This document shows positions 53,526-64,000 of a DNA stretch of 64,000 nucleotides, piece by piece. The stretch's first letter is position 1. Each line of letters opens with the position of its first letter. The stretch comes from Hydractinia symbiolongicarpus (lineage: Eukaryota; Cnidaria; Hydrozoa; Anthoathecata; Hydractiniidae): the NCBI RefSeq assembly GCF_029227915.1, contig NC_079879.1:14260001-14324000 (forward strand). Direction: 5' to 3'. A model generated the notes under the pieces. That model did not search any database. It worked only from the letters and a program-made list of their open reading frames with translations, and was not told where the DNA came from. A program made the translations under genes and the position numbers.

Positions 53526-54060
53526 ATGGCGACAGCTAAAGAAAAACTGCAGAGTTTACTTCGCAGAGCTGTTCTGGAAGAGCACTTCGATAAATTTCAT
53601 GGAGAGAAGATGACTTTTGAGAACTTAAAATATACCTGAGAAAATAGCAAACAGATTAAAAGAAAGTCAAAGTCATGGACCATTAACTTTGTGTGTTTAG
53701 CTAGCAGGATTGCTTAAAAGAAGTTCCAAACTTACAGGATAAGCTTAACCTTGCAAGAGCTGGCCTGGGCTTTAAAAAATTGGACTTGATATTGAGGATG
53801 AAGTAAAAACTGTTGTTGAGAAATAACTTCTAATGTCAAATTGGAGAATAACCCATCAGAAACTTTGGGCTATCCAAATTAAAAAATAATGGAGGGTTTG
53901 AGCTTTTAAGATGTGTGGCAAACTGCCGTGACCTGGAAGTTAGGGGGATAAGAAATGTTGTTGGTGGAAGTAGTCAGGCCAAAATATATATCCGACCAAT
54001 CCACAAGTCACTATCTACTGAGCCAGTGAGTGAATTAATATATTCCATCCAAACGATTTC
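53526..54060 (+). pseudogene. accessory gene remnant of a second IS3EU-like element
   Basis: ATG 53526 opens a 37-codon frame (ATAKEKLQSLLRRAVLEEHF, then 'KMTFENL'), which after a one-base change continues 'PEKIANRLKES', a helical SAM-like layout. A second segment at 53885-54050 reads 'GGFELLRCVANCRDLEV' and 'QAKIYIRPIHKSLS', a block I associate with transposon-borne genes. It faces the integrase remnant at 56770-56082 across 2 kb, the same convergent plan as in the complete IS3EU-type element. Tentative. Confidence 0.35.
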
Positions 54061-54069
54061 AATATGCTA

Positions 54070-56070
54070 ACCATTAAGCGACTTATTCATATGCTGACAC
54101 AAGAATTTTCAGAAGCTGTTTCCAACAGAGAGTTTTTCAAGAACAAGTCTATTTACACTTAGTTAAATATCACAGTATGACTACAATTTTTTTCTTATAT
54201 AATTGAATTTGTATACACATGTTTTGTACACAAGCCTCAAAATTTAAGCTAGTGAATAAAAGAGAAACAATGTACCTGTTGAATATATAATGAAAAAACA
54301 ATATATCTTACCGGTTCTTAGAAAAAAGGGTATATTAGTTATTACATTTAGATATATTTTCTTACAAATTATATTCATTACCTTAAGGGAATAAATTTTT
54401 GCAAGGATAAATTATTGCAGAATAAATTATCATGGAACTTTTTTTATAAATTGGACTCAAAATCGCAAAATTAATTCCCACAAACATTTATTTTCTCAGA
54501 GTAGTCTCTAGAACTGTTTTTTTTTACATTTTACATATCATTTATGTGAACAGTAAAAATATTGCAACTGGTATTTTATGAATTATAGATAGAAGGGGGT
54601 CAGATACTTCATTTGGTGATGTGTTGATGAGAAACCTTAATTGAGGTTCGCATTAAAGCCATCTATTCAATTTGTATAGGTAATTCCAGATGGGAACAGT
54701 ATGTTTTCGTTAATCCCTAAAGCCAGCACCTGTGTTAGTCAACTTTCTTTACCATATCCAACTCCGGTTCATAAAATAACATCTCAAGAAAAACTGTAAA
54801 GTGCATGATTATGCATTCTTGAATGCTTTACTTTGGAAAGAAGTAATTCATATCATATTTTCTTTCGTTTTGTTTAAATTCATAACTTTATATTGAGTCC
54901 TGGCAGCTACTGGTAATACCTTATCAACAAAAAGACAAATGGTTTGGTGACCAAGAATTTGTTGTTGGTTTTATTTTTAAAAGTTTTTATACTCCACCAT
55001 TTTTTATAATTGATATAAGGTAAATATTTTTTATACTGTTCAGTTTTTTTAATAAGAGACGTTATTTCGCACATGCTCACACAATCTTAACTTTCTCGAG
55101 ATCTGGAATCAGGCACATTAAAAGCGCTTCGAAAAATTTATTTTGCAGTTTCCCCGTAGTTTTGTTTCTTCCTTGTCTTTTTAGTTTCAAATTTGTGTTT
55201 ACCAATTTTGCCCAGGATTATAGCTGTTTCTGTGTTCTGTTCATTTTTGAATGGCCTGGTTGAGAATTTTTATATTTTCACAAAGTAGGGATATATGCTA
55301 AATCATTCTTTCTCTATTTTTAAGTCTTGTTATTTTTATGCTTTTAAGAAACAACATATATATTTATTTGTACACTATATATTTTATAGACTATGATAGT
55401 TCTATATTTTTAAAATATTTCTAATTAAAGTGAGTGAAATTGTTTCACAGACAAAGTAATGAGAAAAAAGGAAAATTTAAAGCAAAAAACTTAGTTCCAA
55501 GTGAAAATTTTTGAGGTTTTTGATGATATGACTTTCATACCATGAAGGTTTCTATTTAGTTTTACATTATGAATACAGTATTGTATAAACCAGAACAAAA
55601 AAAAATAATCAAGACACACTTAATGAGTCATTTATAACTTCTACTGTTTTTTCAAACGCTTTTATATATACCATAGTTGGCATGATCAATATGAACAGAT
55701 TCTCGTAATTTCTGAAGACTTGATTCACTAAAAGGACACTGGGACTTTCGAATATTTGTCTTGAATCTTCGTCATTTTCACTTGATATCTCACCCTCAAC
55801 GCCATAATACTCAACATCTTCCTCTCTTATGTCAATTCCAACAGGATTTTAATACTAACCTGCTACCCAAAACTGTAAAGGTAATGCCTTCGCAGTTCTT
55901 AAGCGATACCGACTTCAAGCACTTTTTCATACATTCAATTTATCAATTATAATAGGCAAATATATATACATAGTGAAGATCAGTGATATGTAGTGGATCC
56001 AATATTCCGTTTTCCTCTATAAAAAAAAATAAGGAATGGAAAAAATACATAACACAATGGAGCACATCTT
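54070..56070. other. AT-rich stretch between two transposon-type gene remnants
   Basis: No recognisable exon or repeat boundary. Confidence 0.3.
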
Positions 56071-56081
56071 CCACAACCTTT

Positions 56082-56790
56082 CTATTCGATGATGATGGGG
56101 CTTTTGCCCGTTAACATGCCTCCACACCCTGCTCCCCTGGAGCTAATCATATAATCAGCAACAAGCACGTTTTCCTTTCCTTTGTCTGAGCGCACTTGAA
56201 TGGGAAATCCGAAGTCCAAGACTCTGTTAAGGAAACATGACAAAATAGTTTCAGCTTTGTTACTTTTGCAGCATTCTAAAACCAGGGGTAATCTGCTGAA
56301 TCTATCGACGACACCAATAATTACAAAATACCAGCGAATGAGTTTTTGATTGGTTTCAATATGCCAAAGTTCATTTGGACTTTTCACAATATAAACACGG
56401 CGATTTAAACAGCCAGATTTTCTGTTGCGTACTCCTTTTTCATCAACTCTATGCATGCTATCGCGAAGTAGCATCCGGGCAACGTAAACATTGTCATTAT
56501 ATAATATTTGCTTCAACATAACCTCCCCAAGAGCTTGAAGATCTTCCACTTTTGTGTCACTATATAACATCCAGTTCGTTATCAGTAATTTCAAAAAAGT
56601 TTCTTTTGAACAGGTTTTATTTCCCTATTCTATAAATTGTCCATTAAGACACAGATAACATGTTTGCAATGGTAGAAATAGAAAAATCTCTGCCGAGTAA
56701 GTTCTCCATAACATCCTTTGGAATTTCGAACTTCGAAGGACCAGCAACATTTGTATCTTCTCCCATCAAAACATTACTATGCCATATTTT
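56082..56790 (-). pseudogene. IS3EU-type integrase remnant
   Basis: Minus strand. 'FEIPKDVMENLLGRDFSIST' (near 56740) looks like the N-terminal helix-turn-helix, followed after a frame change by the frame 56594-56082. The core shows 'PNELWHIETNQKLIRWYFVI' (first acidic residue is Glu instead of the Asp expected), 'GVVDRFSRLPLVLECC', 'FPIQVRSDKGKENVLVADYM' (second Asp) and 'GMLTGKSP', where the frame ends before the catalytic Glu. Related to the 16623 transposase but distinct. Inactive. Confidence 0.7.
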
Positions 56791-57041
56791 ATACATTCTA
56801 GCCTTAACTTCATCATATCTTGTCTGTTAGTCACTTCTAAACTTTCAAACTCCAATGGACTCAGTAAGCAAATATATAATATCTGGAGTGACTTTTTCCT
56901 CAGTGAAGTGTTTTGCCAGGTGTTTCCTTCCTAACTTTGAGAGCACTTTTTCTATCGTATTTCAGATGCAGCCATGTTGCACTTGCACACGTGTGTTTTC
57001 GTACCTATCGAGAAATTTTGCCTCAATGAAATTCGTTGACA

Positions 57042-57390
57042 ACGAAGCTGCATCAATAAAACTACTACATCACGACGAAACTAATACATAATGACGAAAC
57101 TACTACTTAACGACGAAACTACTACTTAACGACGAAACTACTTTATAACAACGAAACTACTTTATAACGACGAAACTACTACATAGCAAAAGTAAGCGTA
57201 AAATGGTTATTCTACCGCACAATTAGGTGAAATAACCCATCCGTTTTAAAATTGTACTTATTGACTGAATAATAACATCATTGTATACTAAATCTACAAC
57301 GCTGTTTATTGAATCTACAGCACTGACTGAATCTACTGCAACTGTAAATATCTACTAACATAAGGCAGCTACCGCTTTCCATATGTTCCC
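57042..57390 (+). repeat. second copy of the 52820 foldback family, with minisatellite
   Basis: 57060-57190 has six to seven units of ACGACGAAACTACTACTTA (19-20 bp); 57190-57390 matches 52963-53170 (AAAATGGTTAT, TTGTATACTAAATCTACAA, GGCAGCTAC). Confidence 0.7.
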
Positions 57391-57496
57391 CTTAAGGTAA
57401 CTTTTGTGATGCGTTTAGATACAAGTTAAGCTTTTTCTATAATAACTGACCATAGCTAGCTATGTGAAGATGCAGTTGCAATTTGTATATACACAT

Positions 57497-57612
<116 letters not shown>

Positions 57613-58357
57613 TATATATATAGTCCTAAATTGCATATTAGGGGGACAAAGCATAATATGCATATTGGGGGGACATTCTATATCTCAAAATGAATTTTTT
57701 TTACGATGAAATTTTAATGTTGCAAGATAGGTATAGTCTTGGTAAAAAACACCTTAAACGTATGTTCATATATATTCACAGACACGATTTTCGTGTCATG
57801 TGTAAATTGCACATTAGGGGGACATTAACAAGTCCACCTATGCAACATTTTTTAGCACATTATTTTGTCCCCTTAAAGCATCATTTTTCTGCAAAGTTTT
57901 ATTCTTTGAGAAAATTTTTATTAACTTTAGTGTTAATACAAAAAAGTTGATACAATATGCAGAACCATGGACTGACGGATGTATACCTACGCTTGCTGGT
58001 GTGAAAGCGCTTAAAATTCAACGGAATAATTAATTTTCATCATGTTCTAGAATAAATACTCATTTTTCACATTTTTAACTTTATCTATTGACGTCAGTAG
58101 TTATTAGACACTGCTCGGAACAGTCATAATTAACCCTCTAAGAACAAAATACACATACATTCTGATCTGACAATGATTATGAGTCTTAAAATTATAGTGA
58201 TTATTTGTAATTTAAATATATTGTATTCGCGAACTTAAACTCCAAAGTTTTTTAAACAAGGACGAGTTTCCTTCTCTTTTTTTGCATTTTATGTTTTTCA
58301 GCTTGCTCGTAATTTTATCGTGCATTTAGTATCATTGGATTTAAACAAACCAATCTC

Positions 58358-59382
58358 TACGGTGGCCGACAAGTCTCACAGCAAATTAAAATGTTTCCAC
58401 AGCAAATTAAATTTCTAACGGCAAATTAAACATTTTCCACGGCAAAATGAAAACTTTACGGCAAATTAAAATTATGTTTTGATACTTTTGCCTTGCCATC
58501 TACAATTAAACGATTATACGCGCTTCCTAATCGGAATTACGTATTCTTGTTAACGTGGAAAAAAGATTGGGCTCTAGTTTACGAAATCGTAGCGATTATA
58601 GTTGAAGAAAGCAGACAGTCTAGTAGAAATATGGATTTTGTCCTTATAAATAAAATGAAGTAGACGAATTGAAGAAGTATTGAAGACTGACAGGCCTTAA
58701 GATATCTGGAAAAAGCAGAGTTAGTTCTCTAACTCGAACATAGCAGAAGAAGTGGATGACATTTTACCTCATCATTCGTTAATGATGACATAGCATGGCT
58801 GTGCCTGATACATATAAAGGAGGTTTGTTCAACGAGGACGATGGTATCATGTGCTGGCCACCCATGACTTATGGGAAATTGTTTTATATATAATGTTCAT
58901 CCAAGTGATTTGGTTAGTGAAAAGCCTAAGGCTGAAATACACAAATAAGTTTGAGCTGTAAGGAAAGACGTCCGTACCAAACTTATCGGATATACGCCGC
59001 TAAGGCTTTAGCTACACCTACATGCATACTTCCTTAACGAAGTCTTAAAAAAGAAAGAAAATACGGAGCGTCGTATTGTACTTTTAACATTTGAAATTCT
59101 ATTCTTATTTCTTGATTTTGGACTTTGTATTATGAACGGTGATTGAAATGTGTAGCTCTGGTCGTCTAGCTGTTAAGACACCTACTTTTGTAGGATACCC
59201 AGGTTCAAATCCTGGCCAGGGCATTCATTATTTTTATCTGACTTTCAATTATTTCGACGTCACACACAAAAAATGGTGTTTGTGTTCTGTATTATCTACA
59301 TTATTATTATTTTTTACCCAGGTTAGCCTCCTTAATTCCTATTGGTACTGTTATGAGGGTTACATGTTTGTGGGCCACCGTA
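58358..59382. mobile_element. non-autonomous IS3EU-type element containing a tRNA-like sequence
   Basis: Left TACGGTGGCCGACAAGTCTC and complement of the right end TACGGTGGCCCACAAACATG match the ends of the complete element at 16324. Left subterminal units (CACAGCAAATTAAAA, CACGGCAAAATGAAAA and similar, five copies) are degenerate forms of its array. Flanks AATCTC and AATTGC agree only at 4 of 6, so the duplication has decayed or is absent. No transposase. Confidence 0.65.
59155..59223 (+). tRNA. tRNA-like sequence, probably a tRNA pseudogene
   Basis: Acceptor stem GCTCTGG/CCAGGGC pairs over seven positions; D stem GTCT/AGAC; T arm CCAGG-TTCAAAT-CCTGG is perfect with a canonical loop and B box GGTTCAAATCC. 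The anticodon arm CCTA-CTTTTG-TAGG has a 4-bp stem and 6-nt loop, one short, so a functional anticodon cannot be assigned (TTT is central). Length 69 is a little short. Pseudogene, or a tRNA-derived head of a SINE. Confidence 0.5.
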
Positions 59383-59689
59383 AATTGCTACTTTGGAGTG
59401 CCAATTCGCTATAAAAAATTCCGCAATTTTTTTTCGTAGATAACTGTTTAGCGTCACACTAGCGTGGCCAAGCCTTTCGATTAAATGGTTATTAAAACGA
59501 AGCCACAGATGCATCAGTAAGAATTAAGTCATGATGTACGATCACCCGTGTGGAGAATGATAAAACATCGCAATTATACCCTCCTGCGTCTACAAGTCTA
59601 CAAACATCGTAAAAGAAATGTTCTTGCTCCTTTTGAAAATATTTCGTTGTTTTTGTAGCACAATTTTGAATACGCAATAAATTGTTGCA

Positions 59690-62540
59690 ACGCAGAAGTG
59701 CAAAGTTTAAATTTATTATTCGCGTCGCTTTGAATCTATTTTATATGTATTATGTTGTTAGGAGGGTCAACAAAACAAGACCTAAAATGGAAAATGTTGC
59801 TATGTGAAAATATCCCAACAAAATTGTGCTAATTCGGCATTGTTTTCTTCATTTTACACCGATCCTTTATGTCCCCCTAAACAACCAAGCAACAAAGAAG
59901 TGTAAAATTTAAAATTATTATTTTCGTCAAGTTTAATCTATTTTATATGTATGATGTTGTTAAAGGGGACAACAAAGTAAGACCTGAAATGGAAAATCAT
60001 GTTATGTGAAAATAGTCCTCCAATAATAATAATGATGTGCTATTTCAACGTTGTCTTTTTCATTTTATACCTATCCTTTATGTCCCTCTAAACAACCAAG
60101 CAACGCACAATTGCAAAGTTTAATATTATTGTTCGCGTCGCTTTAAATCTATATTATATGTATCATGTTGTTATGGGGGACAACAACATAAGAGCTGAAA
60201 TAACGAATTATGTTATGTGAAAAGGGTCCTACAATAATGTGCTAAGCAACATATAAGTGGTAAGTTTGAAATAATTATTCGCGTCACTTTTAATCTATGT
60301 TATATGTATTATGTTGTGAAGGGGGACAACAAAATAAGACCTGAAATAGAGAATTCGGTAATGTTAAGATATTTCTACAAATATGTGCTATTTCAACACT
60401 GTCTTTTTCAGTTTAGATCCACCCTTTGTTTCCCCTAAACAACCAACCAACCAAGCAGAGCAAAGTTGAAAACTATTACTTGCAACGCTTTGAATTTATT
60501 TTATATGTATTATGTTGTTAAGGGGGACAACAAAACGAGACCTAAAATGGAAAATCATGTTACGTGAAAATAGTCCTACAATAATGTGCTATTTTAACGC
60601 TGTTTTTTTATTTTTGACCGACCCGTTTAATCCCCCGAAACAACCAAGCGACATAGAAAGGTTTAATATTATCATTCGCGTCCATTTTAACCTATTCTCT
60701 ATGTAATCATGTTGTTAAGAGGGACAACAAAGTAAGACCTGAAATAGAGAATTATGTTATGTGATAATAGCCCTTTAATAATGTGCTATTTCGACATTTT
60801 TTCTCTCATTTTATACCGATTCTTTATGTCCCCTAAACAACCAAGCAACAAAGAAGTGTATAATTTAAAATTCTTATTTGCGTCGCTTTTAATCTATTTT
60901 GTATCCTGTTGTTACAGGGGGCAACTAAATGAAGCCGAAAGTGATTGTAAAAGACTGTGCTTTTTATTCCAGAAACTTTTTAAATGATTGACGTTGTTAA
61001 GAAGCACAACGAAATATCTGTTGAAATAAATTTTTTGTTGTGCAAAGACATCTTAGAATATTACATGCACTATTTCATCACTCTTTTTATTATTATTATA
61101 AGCTAACTCTTCATGTTTCTTTAAAAATTTTAATAATTTCGAATTATTAATTTAACAATAAGGCTTATGGATCGTTCTTATCATATTTTAAAATATACGA
61201 TGTTGTTAAGGGGGTCAACAACAAAACTAAATTGAGAAAAAAAGCCGATGTGAACATTTTTTGGATATTTTATCATATGCCATTTAAACAGTGCTTTTTA
61301 TTTCCTTTGACAACCAAGTAACTTGAGCGTGTAACTCAAAAATATATTTTGTTGGATCCTCCGATAAAATATTTTTATTATACATTGTTGTCAAGTGGGA
61401 CAAAAGAGAAAAATCTGGAATGGAGTATTATGTTATGTGAATATATTCGTACAATAATGTGCTATTTCGACATTGTCTTTTTTAGTTTGCAGAGACCCAT
61501 TATGTCCCCCTAAACAAACAAGCAAAGTAAAAGTGCAAAGTTTCAAATTATTATTTGCGTCGCTTTGAATCTGCTTTATATTACCATGTTGTTAAGGGGG
61601 ACAACAAAGTGAAGCCTAAAATTGATTGTCAAGGACAGTATTTTGTTCGAGACACATTTTAAATGATTGACGTTGTTAAGGGGGACAACGAAATATGTGT
61701 TGAAATAAAGTAATAAATGGTGTAAACCTTCTTAAAATATTACATGCGCTATTTTATCACTCTGTATATTTTTATATATTAACTATTTCTGTCTCCATAC
61801 AATTCCGAATAATAGTTTAATTTCAAATAAATGTTAACTTACCAATAACGCTCAGAGATCCTTCTTAACATATTTTAAATATCCGATGTTTTTAATGGGG
61901 ACAACAAAATATAAACCTAAAACGTAAAAATGTGCGATGTGATAATATTTTTCATAATAGAAAATTGTAATTTAACACGGCTTTTTATAACCTTGAAACG
62001 AGCCTTTGCTGTCCCCTAAGCAACCAGGTATCTAGGAATTATTATTCCAGCAATATATCTTACCATACTGTTTTAAACATATTTTACATATTCGATGCAA
62101 AAACATTCTTTGACTAATGCGTTATATAAACGCTGTCTCTTTTATTTCAAACAATACATCATGTACTGTTTCATCACGGTCTTTTATCCTTTTAGAAACG
62201 GTCCTGTCTGGCACCTTTCCTCTCCTCCCCCTAAACGACCATCAATAAATCTTGACTCTGTCCTAAACCTCTAGTAAATATACGATGTTATTAACAACAT
62301 ACACACTGAAATAGAGAAATGCGCAATGTTTTCGATAGTAATCATACTGTAAGCATGTGCTATTTAATCCATTTCATCAATTGGAACCGACAATTTCTGT
62401 CACCCTAAACAACCAATATCCTCGCAAGTCGTAACTAAACAACAAACATTATCATTTCAATCTTATCATATATAAGACGTTGATGAGAACAAAGTAAAAC
62501 CTAAGATAAAGAAATAAGCAATATAAAGACATTCCTCAGA
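59690..62540 (+). repeat. degenerate satellite array, about 15 units of near 195 bp
   Basis: Each unit repeats the order TTATGTTGTTAAGGGGGACAAC, 'AAGACCTGAAATGGA', 'TTATGTTATGTGAAAATA', 'ATAATGTGCTATTTCAAC', 'TTTATGTCCCCCTAAACAACC' and 'CGCGTCGCTTT.AATCTATTTTATATG'. Clear starts near 59760, 59955, 60175, 60320, 60520, 60718, 60915, 61208, 61390, 61595, 61676, 61897. Units near 60915-61015 and 61595-61690 resemble each other more closely (GAAGCC, 'TTTAAATGATTGACGTTGTTAAG'), a higher-order period of about 680 bp. No gene. Confidence 0.8.
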
Positions 62541-62989
62541 GAACAACATGTGACGATGTCTATTATTGTTTTATGCAACTGTTGCATTTCCCTTATCCAT
62601 AATGATCATACCTATGAACCTTCAATTTGACAAAACGTAGAAGTTGATAAACAAAACCCTTTTAATTTTAAAAGGAACAAAAGATTTCATTGCTTCACTT
62701 TCGTGGTTTTCCTTAAAAAATAAAAAAATGGAAACGTATTGCCATCAACGAGTTTAACATTTGATCAACTTTCAGTTGACACGTAGCACGATGAAACCAA
62801 TTACAGTTCCCGGAAAAAACAGTTGCTGTGAATCTGCAAAGGCGCGTAACCACCCGAATTTTGAAATGTGGCTAAAAAACTACCATTTTCCAACTTTTTA
62901 TGAACAGAACTACAGACGTAAATGGATTTTTTTATAATATATGTATCGAAAAAGAAAGAAATTACTTTTGTGCCTCTTTATCTCCAGAA

Positions 62990-63400
62990 CGAATGTCCTC
63001 CCATCCTTCAGTTTTTATGCAAATATAATATAATATAATATAATGTAATGCAAATATAATATAATGCAGGTTAGGAGGACAACAGTGTATTTTTAGGGAA
63101 AATTAACGCCCTTATTCTTCTGGATTTATACCATGTAAAATTACTTTGAGAAAAAAAACTCAATTGGAGACCTGAATGGGACATTAACACACTTCCGTGC
63201 CTGCTGTAGCTCCACGAACAAATGTCCTCCTATCCTTCAATTTTTAAGCAAATAATGCTATAAAAATGCATATTAAGAGGACAGCAGTATATATTTAGAG
63301 AAAATTAACGCATTCATTTTTCTGGATTCATACATTGTAAAAATACTTTAAAAAATAATAAAAACTGAAATGGAGGACTGAAATGGACATTTAAACATCA
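62990..63400 (+). repeat. two tandem 225-bp units beyond the satellite
   Basis: 62990-63170 and 63219-63380 share 'ACGAA.AATGTCCTCC.ATCCTTCA', 'AGGAC(A)ACAG..GTAT', 'GGAAAATTAACGC' and 'TTCTGGATT.ATAC'. The first contains a TATAA run (63023-63062). Confidence 0.7.
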
Positions 63401-63746
63401 AAAATGATGTAAAATTAACGTACCTATAAAAACCAAAGAAGCACAAATTTGCCAATAATGATTCATATGCGAGGAAGAAGGACTAAGGCAAGGCTACGCA
63501 CAGTTGTAATAAAAAGTAAAATATACACATGCGCTTTTAAGTTTTCATCAAAATGTAAATGTCCACCTAAGTTAACAACAACATATACGAGAATATACAC
63601 GTCAAATATTCAATCCATGATAATTGAGAAACTACTTTGAATTACTTTAAATTGTTTTTCCAGACTTTTAGTAGTGTCTAAGAGATTAGGAAAATTTAAG
63701 CAGCTTAAGCTGAAAATGTCCCCTTTTGCAAGAATTTTACTTTAAA

Positions 63747-63780
63747 AATTAAGGGGGACATGAAAATGTCCCCCTTAATT
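63747..63780. repeat. perfect 15-bp-arm hairpin around GGGGGACAT
   Basis: AATTAAGGGGGACAT, loop GAAA, then the exact complement. Uses the same GGGGGACA core as the satellite. Confidence 0.8.
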
Positions 63781-64000
63781 AAATGTCCCCGTAATGTATG
63801 TTTTTTTTTCACATCTTAAAATTATTGCAAATTATGTCTAACAGAGAAAATTGTGATTTTGAACTCCCTTGACGACCCGAAATTACTTAACTCAAAAAAC
63901 GAATTTATCAGTAAATGTCGTCATGACAACAAATACTTGTTAAAGAACGTTAAGAGAATCGGTGTGGGTTAAATATAAGAGTTCAAGATTTTTAAATATG

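Noticed and set aside
59139-59414. 91-codon plus-strand frame
   Set aside because: Its start overlaps the tRNA-like sequence and the rest shows no conserved features.
57640-63780. Telomere-like TTAGGG repeats
   Set aside because: The core is TTAGGGGGACA in dispersed dyads, not a tandem hexamer.

Overview
This is a stretch of AT-rich animal nuclear DNA, not bacterial. Introns with GT/AG borders, single host genes far apart, and dense eukaryotic transposons all say so. The mixture of Polinton (Maverick), DIRS, Penelope, IS3EU-type, LINE and foldback elements, together with a P2RX7_C-type gene and host genes resembling SLC38A11 and TIPRL, points to a cnidarian or similar marine invertebrate. 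That host call is an inference; the metazoan call is firm.

Left part (1-31.2 kb): two large, decayed Polinton-like elements lie head to head. Element 1 (about 0.6-9.8 kb; its left end is lost next to a Penelope reverse-transcriptase fragment) carries a packaging ATPase, BRO-N protein, rve integrase, a small membrane protein, a double-jelly-roll-type major capsid candidate, several conserved proteins of unknown role, a SAP-like protein, a probable DNA-binding protein, a Cys-rich mini-protein and a DUF4116 repeat protein. A deleted DIRS element with inverted ends follows (10.1-11.1 kb). Element 2 (11181-31150) has recognisable terminal inverted repeats beginning AGT and a candidate 6-bp target duplication. 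It holds the same gene set in mirror orientation plus an HNH nuclease and the N-terminal half of a protein-primed PolB. Inside it sits an 8.5-kb insertion (12004-20511) with CAGGGGCGGATCTAGG ends, carrying a P2RX7_C-type gene. Inside that is a complete 2.7-kb IS3EU-type transposon (16324-19038) with a perfect 6-bp duplication, splitting another coding exon. Two more small foldback elements interrupt element 2's gene D.

Middle part (31.2-45.4 kb): a TIR-bounded element, a 5'-truncated LINE with a broken reverse transcriptase, an intact intronless SLC38-type amino-acid transporter (the best intact host gene), a block of inverted short repeats, a TA microsatellite, and a 3.9-kb mini-Polinton whose only gene is a PolB with all catalytic motifs but several disabling lesions.

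Right part (45.4-64 kb): three exons of a TIP41-like (TIPRL) gene, a transposon-type gene with a Cys/His peptidase-like segment, several foldback elements (one with 155-bp perfect arms), a second IS3EU-like gene pair, a non-autonomous IS3EU relative that contains a tRNA-like sequence, and a satellite array of about 195-bp units built around GGGGGACA dyads.

Two cross-cutting signals deserve attention. Most Polinton-type genes have an AAATAAA-type motif directly in front of the start codon. The gaps after their stop codons hold hairpins that keep their position between element 1 and element 2 although their sequences differ. Nearly every Polinton gene has in-frame stops or frameshifts, so these copies are fossils.
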